Source of the DNA: Entoloma clypeatum
Lineage: Eukaryota; Basidiomycota; Agaricomycetes; Agaricales; Entolomataceae
DNA length: 64,000 bases
Reading direction: 5' to 3'
Assembly: GCA_963565915.1 (NCBI GenBank)
Contig: OY751486.1
Location: 2,976,001 to 3,040,000 of the forward strand
The notes beneath the pieces were generated by a model. It saw only the letters and a program-made list of their open reading frames with translations, did no database searches and was not told where the DNA came from. Below, piece by piece: positions 1 to 11,125 of this stretch. A program made the translations under genes and the position numbers. Every line of letters begins with the position of its first letter. Position 1 is the stretch's first letter.

Positions 1-1609
1 TGATTGAAGGGTTTCGACACCGCGAGTTACAAATTCTATCACCTCGACCCGCCACAAAGGACACGCTTGCATATTTTGTTTGTGCAAGTGGAACAAGTGG
101 GCCTCCTAAAGGTAAACCGAGCGTTCATCATGCTTTATAGGTAAATTTCACGTTCAATCGACCTTCAGCGCTCATGGTCAGTCACGGAAACCTCATCTTT
201 GCAATCCAGCAAAGAAGAGGCGTTGTCCATCCTGCTGAAGAGGTTCGCGGTTATTATCTATCCCTTTTACCAGATTTTTGACTCAAGTCCGTGTAGGCTT
301 CGAAGACTACCAAGTACGGAGAAGCAGGCACGCAGCTCATCACAATGCCTATGTTCCATTCTTCCGGACTCCAATTAGTTTGTTTATCTCCATTCCACGC
401 ACCCGGAGAATATGTCCTTATGGCTGAGTGGGATCTGGAAATAGTTCTCAAAGCGATATCCAAGTATGTTTCTTATCTTTATTCCGCACGGGCGTGGATC
501 AATTGAGCATGCGTCAGATACAAAGTGACTTGTGTCGTCCTAACGCCTCCACTCATTCACGAGATCGCCTACCACCCTCATATTGCGGACCACGATTTGA
601 GCTCGCTCAGATGCGTACTATCTGGTGGGAGCCATCTCCCGCCACAGACTGCCGCGAAGCTTAGATCTATCGCACCGACGCACATGGCGTTGAGAGAGTG
701 TACGTGTTTGATTTGCGTGCTGCCCGAACGAACTTACCTTACACATTGTCTTGTAGTCTACGGCCTGACAGAAGCCGTAAGTCGTGCGCAGCTGAGGTGC
801 AGGGGAATCAGCGCTAAAAAGGCGATGACTTCAGACCGTAGGTATCATCGAACCACCACTCGGCCATTCAGAAGCGTTTGACAAGAAAAGGCAACATGAT
901 CCCCTTGTGCTCGGCACTCTGGCCCTAGGTGTTCAGGCACGGATTCTGCGGGAGGACGGCTCCGAAGCTGAATTCAACGAACCTGGTGAATTGCTTGTCA
1001 AGGGAGGAGGCGTCACGCTAGGATACCTCAATAACGAAGAGGCAACGCGGGGGACCTTTATTGATGGCTGGGTGCGAACGGGGGATCGATTTAGGGTTGA
1101 CGAGGATGGCTTCTTCTCGTGAGCTAATTTCTACTCGGTCGTTTAGATCTTCGGTCTCAACTCTTTTCATCCAGTTTCATTGATAGAGTCAAGGATACGA
1201 TCCAGGTGTTCAGTACTGAACAAGTATCTCCAACCGAACTCGAGAACTTTTGCCTCAGTGAACCTCAGAAGCTTATCACAGACATAGCGGTGGCTGGCGT
1301 CAATACACAGCGGGGCATGGATCAGCAAGTGCCGCGGGCATGGATTGTGCTGAGTGACGAAGGTCGGAGGTTGGGGGCAGATGCTACAATACAGGTTCTA
1401 GAGAAATGGACTCGGGAATCCCTCAATCCTACCAAGTGGTTGAGGGGAGGGATCGAAGTTGTGGATCAGGTAAGATTAGTCTGAAATCGCAGCATCCGAT
1501 GCTAATGGAAGGGTAACGTGCAATGTAGCTCCCGAAGTCGCACATTGGGAAGATCCTGAGGCGGGTATTGCAAGAGATATATAACCAGCAGGCAGAAACC
1601 ATTGACTAG
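1..1609 (+). CDS. Acyl-CoA synthetase / AMP-binding enzyme, 5' end outside window
   Basis: An adenylate-forming enzyme that would activate a carboxylic acid as acyl-AMP and then as the CoA thioester. The first exon (1-110) ends in the P-loop motif of the family (CASGTSGPPK), so several hundred N-terminal residues lie upstream of the window. Exons I can join in frame: 1-110, about 169-240, about 294-460 (MPMFHSSG), about 535-699 (VLSGGSHLPP), 757-776 (YGLTEA), 835-1118 (GELLVKG, GWVRTGD), 1175-1469 (FIDRVKDTI) and 1529-1609 (catalytic Lys in PKSHIGKILRR). The introns are 55-75 nt with GT-AG borders. Motif order matches the family (A3, A5, A7, A8, A10), and no stop interrupts the spliced frame, so the gene looks functional. 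The acid substrate cannot be read from the sequence; a 4-coumarate or fatty-acid CoA ligase is possible. An NRPS-like reductase is unlikely because the frame stops right after A10. Confidence 0.85.
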
Positions 1610-2419
1610 ATGAGGACCAAAGCAACATATTCATTGACGACCCCATTTTACTTCAAGTCTGTGTCCAAGTTCATGTCCATCCAGCTCTATTATGAGTGTG
1701 ATTGTCAGCCACAGTTTTGAGCCCCCGCGAGTTGAGAGCTAAAATATTTGCAAACCCAGGGCTCCGAACCATGGTAATGGACATTCCCAACGAGGACTGG
1801 ACTCATCTATAACAAAGGATGCGCTCCTTGCACTGCGCGAAGGCTGGCGGAGTCACTATTTACTAATGTTGGTGGGTTAGACAGGCACCTGGAGAAGCTG
1901 AAGCTGAACTGGTGTGGCTCAACCACACGAAATAGATTGAGTCATGTTGTTGATGCTTGGTCTCCAACGGTGTCATTCGAATGTACGTATTTGATATCCT
2001 TTTTCTCTGAAGCCTATTTCTACCAGTCCAACCAGACTCGGATGAGTTGGATCGCGCTGATAGGCGTCGAATCTGATGCTGCCAGTGAGCGGGAACCGGT
2101 AGGAGAGGAGGGGCATCACGATAGGAGGAGGCGATAGATGGGGGAAACATGAAGATCAGGTATATTTATGTCTCGTTCAAGCTGAAATGCTCATTGCTGA
2201 TTTCCGTTGTCCAGCAGGTACTTATGCAACGCGGGGGTTGCGACATTTTTGACGCCTGGGCTGGCATCTGGGCGTGTCGTTGGACCCGGATGACCACGCT
2301 CGTTATCGAATCGATTGCTTTATTCCGTCGTTTGAGTCAAACCACATATTTCTGATCCTGCTCATGTACCCTTGAAACGTATGGAATCGGATCAGCCATG
2401 CAGCGGCCCTCCCCTCCAG
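1610..2419. other. Intergenic, no gene recognised
   Basis: This stretch lies between the convergent ends of the acyl-CoA synthetase and the kinase gene. Open frames here are short and show no family motif. It presumably holds the 3' untranslated ends of both genes. Confidence 0.5.
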
Positions 2420-3722
2420 TCAAGTCAAAAAACCTTTGACAAACGAACGCGCGAGGATATCTTCCCTGCGGGAGCCAACCAACCACCTGAGGGCCTTCTC
2501 CACCAGTTCAAATGCCTGCACATGCGGCGGCATCGGGCTACCGGGTATAAAGATGAGAAGCAATGTTCCACAACTTGCCAAGACGTCTCTTGCGAGCAAG
2601 GGAAAATCAACCAAGGGCTTCGATTTATACGGATAGCTTTTATAGCAATCGAGAAAGCTGGAGAGCATTGCCGAAGCAGGCTCCCTTGCAGCTTCGCTAA
2701 GATGCATGATAACCTGCATCTCGCAGCAAAATCGACCGAGTTCAACTCCTGGCGGGCCAGTACTGGACAATTCCCAATCAATGACATAGAGGCGGGAAGG
2801 GTAGTTGTCGGGCCCAAGCTTGACCATAATGTTTCCTGGGCGGAAATCACCCATGATGAACTGAAAATTCATCAGTTATTGGTTTGGAGAGGTAAATCAA
2901 GAATACGTACAGTATCCCGAGCAGACGTGATATCCTTCTCAAAATCGTCTGCGATCTTTGTGATTATCTCAAGGTCGGACTTGTCCACTTTGAATGCATT
3001 GTCCAACAGAAGTGCTGGTACGTCGGCCCCCGTCAACTGTACCGTCTCCATCAAGGATTCTCGGTGCCACCGAGCAGTGCATGCTTTGGCATGCAAAGCC
3101 GTATTGAAAGTATCGAGAATGCCATCCGGGTTGCCTCTGCTCCATTCGTGCAGGGAAGCGATGAAACCACCAAGAGACTGTCCTATAGTCTCCGCAACGC
3201 CAGGCGCAGAGAATTTCTCTGTGAAAGTGAAATCTAATAATGGTGTACTGTCTACACCACAATCTTCCATGATAACGACGTTGTTGTATTCGTCAAAGTG
3301 GTGAATTTCCGGTACGGTGACAAGAGACGCGGGCCAGTGGTTCTTCAACCAGGATCTAACACGAACCACAGCGTCGACCTCGAACTTCTACAAACGAAAG
3401 GATTAGCGTTCCATCTTTGTAATTACGGAGCCTCTCTTCTTACCTGGCGAATGACATCTAAGGGAATCGAGGTACCTCCAATCACGGACTGCTGGGCGTG
3501 TTTGAGTATAACTGTTTCTTCTCCTCGGAATGGCATGACTAAATGGATTCGGTATGTGTGATTGATACTTCCTCCAGTGAGCGTTTGAATATCTTGAGAT
3601 TGAAAGGGAGTCGTGGCGAGATATTCTGCCACGGCAGGTATGGTGGTTAAGACGGCCGCGTTGGAGGAGGGTGCGGGGATGGGCACCTCAGCATGATCTG
3701 AAAGATTCGAATGAGCCATCAT
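2420..3722 (-). CDS. Aminoglycoside phosphotransferase (APH)-fold kinase
   Basis: A small-molecule kinase-like protein of the APH/choline kinase superfamily. Three exons join in frame: 3722-3444, 3387-2911 and 2860-2420, with GTAAGA and GTACGT donors. The N-lobe has a TGGSINHTYRIHL nucleotide-binding loop and a Lys strand (VILKHA). The C-lobe carries the catalytic loop MGDFRPGN and the metal-binding IDWE. In most family members the loop reads HGDxxxxN; here Met replaces His, but the catalytic Asp and the Asn are kept. Total length is about 400 residues, usual for fungal members. In fungi this family is large and mostly without known substrate; methylthioribose kinase-like or choline kinase-like roles are possible. 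Its start at 3722 gives a complete N-lobe. It is transcribed in the same direction as the FAD oxidoreductase further along, but 660 bp apart, so not obviously co-regulated. Confidence 0.82.
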
Positions 3723-4387
3723 CAGCAGAGGACGAAAACTCCCGATAGGGCTTTAAATTAGATGCAGGCTGTGTTACTTACTATTTTAGTGGACCCACGC
3801 CCGGCGCCGCCAAGTTTGGCATCCCTGATGCTCGCTTCCCTCCCTCAGTGCTCACCCGATGCTCTCTGGCTCACCAGCACGCTCTCTCCTCAAATCTACA
3901 GAAATCTTTGGAAAATTCCAACTGGGGATCATCATTGATCGAATCCTCCTCGTGGATAAGCGCTCAGCAGTGATGTGCAGACTACAAGTCTAAATTTGCT
4001 TACTTTACATAGCACTTTTCCATCCGGCATGAAAAGATTCTGCCTTGGTAATCATCTGATGTGACGACAGGTTCGCAGTGCTCGAGCTTGTGGGATGGTC
4101 GGGGAGAGATGGGACACAGTCACGCCTCGGCCGGCCCTCGCAGAGAGTGTCACATACAAAGCCATTTTGTATTTTATGTTGGACAAATGTTGGATGGAAA
4201 ACATGATCAGTGCCAGTGAGGGTTACCTAGACCCGGGACCATATATGTCGCCTACTAACCCTATACTCAAGCACAATACTAGTACACGAAAAAAATTTAC
4301 ATCGAGCAATATCCATCGATACACTTGGTAAGTAAATTCAATTCAATTGATTTCAACTTTCAAAAACGACATATCACCAAAGACCCA
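3723..4387. other. Intergenic: kinase promoter and FAD-oxidase 3' flank
   Basis: No coding signal is visible. The stretch is upstream of the kinase start and downstream of the FAD-oxidase stop, both on the minus strand. Confidence 0.5.
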
Positions 4388-6205
4388 TCAAGCAGGAACA
4401 ATGGGGAACCACTTATCGAACAACCCCTCTGGATCATACATCTTCTTAACCTGCTGCAACCGCGGATAATTCTCCCCAAACGCAATCCTAGCCTTGTCAA
4501 AAACCGTATCCTTCGGTCCCTCTCCAACGATCGCATCCGGGTCTACCAGACAAAGACAATGAGCGAAAACCGGTAACGGAGGCGACAAGAGATTTCGACC
4601 ACAGACCAAAATTAGGGTACGCAACCCCCGGCTCTCCTTCTCTTCTCTGCAAAATATCCACGAGCTCATGCGCGATCTTGCGAGCAATGTCCGTATTCTC
4701 CTTCTCTCCATCCGCAAGATCCGGCGTCGTTGGTTTCCAGTTGACTCCTATGAGCACGCTCGGCGTCGTGACGCGCCTGAACGCCGTTTCCCCTTGAGGG
4801 ATGGAATTGATCTTCTTCAAGGGGAAGTATTCGTAAAGAATCGTTATATGGAACTGCAAGTTGTATTGGCTGGCGACGTCTATGATGCGGGTGTGGGCGG
4901 CTTGCGCGGAGGGAGAGTGCGGACCGCGCTGGGTGATGCCTTTCATGTAGCGGCATTCGCCGTGCTCGGCGAATGGGTTCTGCGGATGACACATTAAGAA
5001 TGGGAGAGTTTACGGAGGAGGCCCGAGGCAAGCGTACCTGGAAAGCATTGAGCTCCTCGAATGGGACTTCGCGGGTGTTATCAAGACAGGAGCCTATGAG
5101 AAGATGTTAAAAAAACCTCTGTCGAACACGACGAAGGGTGCTTACCGATGTCGAGGAAGTTCTTGAATTTCGCCCTTCCCTCTTCTTTCGAGCCGTTGAA
5201 GAAGGGTATCAGGACCACGACGGCCTATGAAGGATTTCTGGATTCATCAAGATATTTCGCGGCAAAGGAGAGAAACGAACATTGCCGTCGGGGGTTAGAG
5301 TTGTGATTAATAAAATCGCCTCGTCTTCACTTGCGTTAGGCCACCACTCTTGCGTCACGCTGAGGATCTGTTCCAGCGCTGTTGGGGGATAGATCAGCAT
5401 TCCGCTGTAAACGGTGGGGCGTTGGGGGTAAAGCTTGAAGACGAATTCTGTCACGACGCCAAAGTTGCAGCCTGCACCGCGGATGCCAAAGAAGAGGTCT
5501 GGGTGGGATTCCTTGCTAGTGGTGAGGACAGAGCCGTCTGCTGTCACAATGGTAGCCTGTACACAACATGAGCATGAGGAGGGGCGAAGGAAGGTGAGGG
5601 CGAAGCTACCTGCACGACATTATCAAGGGCGACACCATATCGACCAGTCAGCCATCCGTAACCCCCTCCCAAAGTGAGGCTGCAATACCGATTTTAATCC
5701 AATAACATATGAAGGTTGAAATCGACATGCCCTCCGACGCCTGTCTTTTTCAAAACAAGAATGAGATCAGCGGGTTGATACGATGCCGCCATCTAAACAG
5801 CAACGTTACATGATTGACTGTCCCAGCCACAGTTGCCAACCCGAACTTGATCGCTTCTTTGTCCACTGTCTCCCATATGGCGCCTCCACCGACGTAGGCG
5901 ATCTGCTCCTTCTCGTCCACCCTCACTCCGTTGAAATACTTTGACAGATCGATGATAAGCCCGTCCCTGCTGGACGACGCGGCGGGAGCGCTGTGGCCGC
6001 CGCCGCGGATGGCGATCGGCAGGTGATTTTCGCGTGCGTAGCGGATGGCGAGGACGACATCTTCTGGCGTCTTGACAAAGGCTACGACCTTGGCGCGGCG
6101 TTGCGCGTTGGCTGCCCAACGAGCGATGGCACTGGCATAGTTGGGATCAGTCGGCGTTACCAGGTCCCCGGCAAATTTGGCTTTGAAGGAGTCGAAGTCA
6201 GACAT
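4388..6205 (-). CDS. BBE-like FAD-linked oxidoreductase
   Basis: A flavin-dependent oxidoreductase of the berberine-bridge/glucooligosaccharide-oxidase type. Eight exons can be joined: 6205-5810, 5744-5731, 5679-5610, 5556-5281, 5224-5146, 5093-5038, 4979-4607 and 4542-4388. The FAD-binding (PCMH) half carries IRGGGHS, whose His is the usual covalent FAD anchor, then GTVNHTGVGG and LTLGGGYGWL. The C-terminal BBE signature is ENYPRLQQVKKMYDPEGLFDKWF. Bicovalent members have Cys in the loop before VGVGG; here it is NHT, so FAD is probably held only through His. Exon 2 is just 14 nt and is followed by what looks like a GC donor; this choice is needed to keep TGVGG. No clear signal peptide, so a cytosolic enzyme is likely. 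Such enzymes often oxidise intermediates in fungal secondary-metabolite clusters. It is divergent from the AsaB-like gene at 7127 and shares its upstream region. Confidence 0.85.
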
Positions 6206-7126
6206 TGGGTATGGAGGATGGTGGGCGGAGGGAGGGGGGCGGGGGATAAGGTGAATTTGTAGCTGACCTTTGTAGACTCACGACCACAAAGTCTTTCCAA
6301 AGAATGAACAGCGGAGAGTGAAATGGGGCACTCTAACTGGAGGTGGAGTTGAGGTGGAGCGGGGGTCAGGCCGGAGCGAAAAATCAGAAAATCAATTCGG
6401 TTGCTCATGAGCGCTCAGGGAGGACCCCCGAATATCCCTGAGTCTGATCCGGATAAATCGGGCCAAAAGGGCCAAATTCCTTGGTCGAACATGTTACTAT
6501 CTTTCTTATCAATAAACCCTTTCATATTTTTCACCTGACTTGCTTACTTATGTCAATCAACAATACAATCCAGCTTGCAACTTTGGGCAATTCGATTGGT
6601 GACGTGGGAGAACAGATGTAAACTGCAAAAAATACGACAAAAAGTCATGACATGATTTACTATCGTCCGCCCTCACTTCGCTGCGGCTGTGCTCTCGTCC
6701 TCACTTCGCTGGTCACATCAGTCACGGCGGCCGGCAGAAGGTTTTCACAGTCCGCTGACATTCTGCTCCAAACAGCCCCAAACTCCTTCACGGCATTATG
6801 CGGTGGCTTCGCAGCGTGACGATTCCCAAATCTGGCAGGCAAACACTGATAATAGTGGATCTTCACTACAACTGTGCTTTTCCCCTTCTTTGAGTGGGAT
6901 CATGAATTATTTGATACAATCTTTTTTGATACCTGGTCAATCAAGAGTAATGTACAGTAGAAGAGCCAGATAGAGAAAATCGCGCGAAGTGAGGACGACA
7001 GCACAGCCGCAGCGAAGTGAGGGCGGACGATAGTATCTGGATTACAAAAGTCCAAAGGCGTGATATCCACATGACCGCGTTCATTATCTCAAGTCCCGCC
7101 AGCAGACTCTTCATACTGAGCTGACA
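6206..7126. promoter_or_regulatory. Shared divergent upstream region of FAD oxidase and AsaB-like gene
   Basis: The 921 bp between two head-to-head start codons must hold both promoters. No consensus TATA box stands out at a convincing distance from either start. A 374-bp MITE fills 40 percent of it and ends 93 bp before the AsaB-like start codon. Confidence 0.5.
6660..7033. mobile_element. MITE with 50-bp terminal inverted repeats and TA duplication
   Basis: The arms 6660-6709 and 6984-7033 are reverse complements over 50 bp with a single mismatch. Each end is flanked by TA (6658-6659 and 7034-7035), the target duplication of Tc1/mariner-type elements. The ends read CTATCGTCCGCC. The 274-bp interior codes for nothing recognisable, so this is a non-autonomous element that would need a transposase from elsewhere. 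The near-identity of the arms suggests a fairly recent insertion. Confidence 0.9.
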
Positions 7127-8085
7127 ATGTCTACCGGGCCTCCTCTCACAACTGCGCAATGTATATTCGCTGTGACTCCAGCCGAGGGCGTGGTCCCCTC
7201 TGTAATCATCTACGCAACTAAACCACACGACATGAACCTCGTGCATGAAGCCAAACAGGTCGCTATTGAAAACCTCCGAGGAAAGGAGGACTCGGTCACC
7301 CTAGACACCGCTGGCTTCCAGCTATTTTCTCTTCCGACAAAATATAAGAATTTCACAGATGACGAAGAAATCAAGCAAGAATTTTACCCAGAATGCATCG
7401 AATTCTTGAAAGAGGCGACGCGCGCGAGCCGTATCGTTGTCATCGGTCACAGTAAGTCAGGGTCGTTCCTTCAGTCGCAATTACCTGAAACTTTCCTCTT
7501 TCGTTGCCCCTTCCTTGATACAGAAGTCCGCCGTCACCGCTCGGATGGTACCCTCCAGGGAGCACAGCCCGCCCGTGGGGCGCACGTCGATTACACTTCC
7601 AAATCCGCTGTTCTACCAGTCAAGCGAATCCTCCCTGCTAAGGAGGTACCTTCCTTGCTCCGACGCCGATTCCAGATTATCAACATTTGGCGGCCCATAT
7701 CTCACCCTGCATTTGACTGCCCCCTCGCCTTATGCGACTATCGGAGCATTAACCCACAGGAGGACACATTTTCTGTGCGTCGTGAGGCCCGCGGTGTTGT
7801 AGAGGAGATGCTCTCCGTCAAGTATAATGAACATCAGAAGTGGAAGTATTTTTATGGGATGACACCCAACGAGGTAATTGTCTTCAAGTCGTAAGTACCG
7901 TCAAAACTTGATCAGCGAGGAAGAATGAGAGTCTCACCCATGTCTGCCTGGATAGTTTCGATTCTATCGAGAACGGGAGTGTTGCAAGATTCGCTGCACA
8001 TGTCGCATTTGATGACCCAGCGACACCCAATGGAGCACCTCTGAGAGAATCGATCGAGGCTCGGTTCCTTGTATTCTATGACTAG
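7127..8085 (+). CDS. AsaB/CmcJ-like Fe-dependent hydroxylase/desaturase, copy 1
   Basis: A member of the fungal family that includes the aspergillic-acid hydroxylase/desaturase AsaB and GA4-desaturase-like proteins, thought to be Fe(II)/2-oxoglutarate-type oxygenases. Three exons: 7127-7451, 7524-7890 and 7956-8085, with GTAAGT donors. Family landmarks are ENLRGKEDSVTLDTAGF, the metal-binding HVD in AHVDYT, INIWRPISHPAFDCPLALCDYRS, and the C-terminal SFDSIENGSVARFAAH with RESIEARFLVFYD just before the stop. The length of about 273 residues is normal. A second full copy sits at 60239-61205 and a relic at about 58800-59050. The N-terminal 50 residues differ strongly from copy 2 while the rest aligns closely. 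It is divergent from the BBE-like oxidase, a pairing typical of metabolite clusters. The substrate is unknown. Confidence 0.85.
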
Positions 8086-8989
8086 GAAAGCCTAAGAGCA
8101 ATCTAGTCCCTATATCCTGCGCCCTGTGAATTTGGATGTCGCAAAGCCTTCTTTCTTTACTTATTCTTATTATGGCTCTCCTTCTCTCGTCTCTTTCGGA
8201 CTGTGTGGGGCTAGCAGTACGTCTTGGCCTCGGATGGATGTCGAGTCCTTCCGTCAACAGCGCTGCTATCACTTTGAAGGACCCTGAACACGTTCTCGGC
8301 CTCAGCGAACGACAAGTCAGCGCACCCCGTCCCAACCCGTCGACGGTGGCATATAAATAGATCCGTCTTGCGTCTTTCACAAGCCCTCGTTTGTTATACA
8401 TTGATTCATAGCAACAGAACCTGGACTCCCCCCTTTTTGATTCCGAATTCGAGTTTACCAGAAATTGACGGGGCCCGCCAGATCGATAGACGCACAATCT
8501 AACGTGTCAAGTGAGGTTTGATGTGTTAGTATTCGAATGCTGGCAGTGTGCACCTTTTGATTTTGTAACAAGGCATTCGAGATTCGTTCGAACCTCGTCT
8601 TTATTCCGTTCGACTTCCACCAGCTCAATGACCACTCCGTCTCCCCCTCGTCGTCACCTGGATGATTTGAATTATTCACCCTTCTCCCCTTGTGTACTGC
8701 ACCTTGTCCGTATGGGTCATGAGGCGGCTTGAGGCTTGTAAGTCGGTCAGGATTCAGGAGATACCCGGTACACTTGTGGCGGGTGGCACGGTGAGTGTAT
8801 CATCCAAACAAGGTGAAGTTCAAAACATGTTGTACAGCAAAACAAATGCAAGACTACTGCAGTATATCTGGGGATCCAATTCAGAGCATTCAACACAACA
8901 GGCGAGGAACAAGAAAGACGAACAAGACAACTTGAGAAGACAATTTTTGACGGTAGAGTAACTAGGATCGACGCATACGTACGTAACAA
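8086..8989. other. Intergenic, no gene recognised
   Basis: This is the convergent gap between the AsaB-like gene and the MYND gene. Short open frames on both strands overlap each other and show no family motifs or splice-supported extension. Confidence 0.5.
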
Positions 8990-10622
8990 TCAGTCTGCCC
9001 GGGGGCGCGGTGTAACAATGCAAGTAAAGCCATTGAATCCGTTGGGTGTTCGGTTCGTCAGCAAACCAACATTACCCGGTCGCATGAACGGATTTATCGC
9101 AGCGGATGGTTCATGGTCAAGCGAGTTGACCAAGATGAGCAGCTTCTCGTGTCCCAACAATTCGTGACCCAACCGTGGATCATTTATTGCATTTGCTACC
9201 CATTTTTCGTAGCTGACTCGATCTTGGGTCAGACAGACCCTGCAGAATTCGGTGATGGCAAAAGGGATCGAGAGTGCACGGGATGCCGAAAACACAGGGT
9301 GCCACTTATCGAACGTCGCCATGCCCGCGTTGAGACCGATCAGAGCGTCGGGGTTTGGCATGTTACGTGACAAAATCTCAATTGGGTCCCAGGTCGCAGA
9401 CTCTTTGTAGAATTGGATGCGAATCAAGCCCGATCCACAGGATTCAGGAGCGCGGTATTCGTATGCGTATTCTCGAGCGGCGACAGCGGAGGGTTTGGCT
9501 TGACGAGTAACATTGTAGGCAGATGCTCCAAACATCAACATGTCGATATCGGTGTTGGGGAATAGCAGGGCCAGTTCACCGAATCTATGTTCAGGCAGAT
9601 TGTTATCCAATGGCGATGGATTGGTAGTAGAGAGCAATGCTCACACAGGGAGGCAATTCAATTCGGCCTGGACGGAATATTGGTCGGTCAACTTGGCGGC
9701 CAGAAATGACTTGTAGACCTTACATACCTCGGCACCTATAAGATGAATATTTAACTTGCGACGCTCTGAAGCACCAAAATCTGTTACCGAAGGGACCAAA
9801 TGCAGTAGGTATAACAAGCGATAGATGCTTAGTGGCCAATGAAGAAGTAAGGCAGCGGGCGATTCTAACGGTAACCCCCGCCACTTGTAGTAACTTGCCC
9901 AATTGTGCTCAAACACGGGAGGAAAGGATGGTGGCTTCCTTCCTTCGCTAAACGTGAGCCATGGTATCTCCTCTGCAGGGAGTTTCCATCCAGCCTGCTC
10001 ATCGAAATGTTTGTTGGAGAGTAGAGCACGTCCATGCGTATCGAGAAAGACATCGTTGGGATCGGTCAAGTTTTTCAGAGTGATCCCTGCATTAGGTAGT
10101 GGGTGGGGCCACCAACCAAATTTGGGGCCTTCTCCAAGTAAAGATCGTAAAGCGAGAGCCAGGTGGTAGTCGAACTTTCCGTCCTTGTCTATTCTAGCCC
10201 ATGGGAATTGCTTCAGAATGGCTTGGACATCGTCTATCTCTGCCATGAAGCCCTTCCATAAAAAAACAAAATCGGCGCTGTATCGAAACCGATATCTGAC
10301 TCATTGGAGCACACCTTGACCTCTGTACATTCGTTTTTATGCCCCCTTCCGGAAAATCCTTGACCCTTCCAATCACTTTTTTGACAGGATGCATTACAAT
10401 ACCGCATAGCACGGCAAGCAGAGCAATGAAGAGGCTGGACTCGGAAAGTTGTCAGGCTGCACATGTACACATGAGTGTGCACTGTGGGATTGATTGACGC
10501 ACATGAGACTCGATGCGCTCGTGACAAAAAGCGCAACACGCTTTGGGGGTGAATTCGGGTTCGTTCCCTGCATGGATTTTGGCGGCAGTGCGGTAGATGT
10601 GAGAGTATAGCTGCGCCGACAT
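8990..10622 (-). CDS. MYND zinc-finger protein with MSS51-like C-terminal domain
   Basis: The start is the ATG at 10622 (MSAQLYSHIY), which opens an exon with the first zinc pair (CCAFCHER). Splicing at about 10518-10467 brings in CSACRAMRYCNASCQ and then HKNEC, completing the C-x2-C, C-x2-C, C-x3-C, H-x3-C MYND pattern. Exon 3 starts at 10252 (GFMAEIDD) and runs to 9729 (NIHLIGAE). A 23-nt microexon (9667-9645) adds AELNCLPV, and the last exon (9584-8990) begins FGELALLFPNTDIDMLMFG. This C-terminal block matches the domain shared with yeast Mss51, a mitochondrial COX1 translation activator. In basidiomycetes the architecture occurs in many paralogues of unknown role, so a mitochondrial function is not certain. 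The spliced frame has no stops, so the gene is probably intact. Confidence 0.82.
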
Positions 10623-10954
10623 TCTAGATCTTTGGTGAGATCGATTGTCATATATCCATTTCTGGCATAAACATATTTGGGTTTGTCAGCGCAATTCTCC
10701 TGTTTGTATCAGAGCCATTAAGTAATACCTTTTTGAGTTCTATAACACAGGTGCGTCGGACCAATGTTCCTCTCGGAAACATTGTGAACAAATGATAATC
10801 TAATATAGTATTTTTTATGTTGGTAAATGATGTGAACATTGATTGGAAACATGTTATATAAGCACAAGCTAAGCCATCAATGTTTTCACGAGACAAATCT
10901 TATGGAAATATTGAATAAAGTTATGATTTCTCATACAAGATTCCCATGAAACAC
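10623..10954. other. Upstream region of MYND gene, AT-rich
   Basis: No gene is visible. The stretch contains the MYND gene promoter and ends at the ATAGG target site of Copia-1. Confidence 0.5.
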
Positions 10955-10959
10955 ATAGG

Positions 10960-11118
10960 TGTTGAGAGGTAAGGGCGAGGAATGCGCTTAGAAGCGGACC
11001 AGTGAGGAGGCGATCTGGGGTGTGTACATATATTTGGTCATGTCTGTTTATCGACTATATGTACTGATTACCGTTTGGCTTGTCAGATGATCGTCTGCGG
11101 TACGATCATGCGTCAACA
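10960..11118 (-). repeat. Copia-1 3' LTR
   Basis: This 159-bp LTR differs from the 5' copy by one C/T change, at a CpG (near 11012). It is preceded, on the minus strand, by a purine-rich tract at 11119-11129 (reads TTGAGGGGGAG), the likely polypurine tract that primes second-strand synthesis. Confidence 0.93.
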
Positions 11119-11125
11119 CTCCCCC

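Noticed and set aside
2372..3304. 310-codon plus-strand frame
   Set aside because: Antisense to the APH-fold kinase, whose exons carry family motifs.
10707..10716. TATCAGAGCC, like a tRNA-Met primer site of LTR elements
   Set aside because: No LTR end abuts it and it lies in the MYND upstream region; likely chance.
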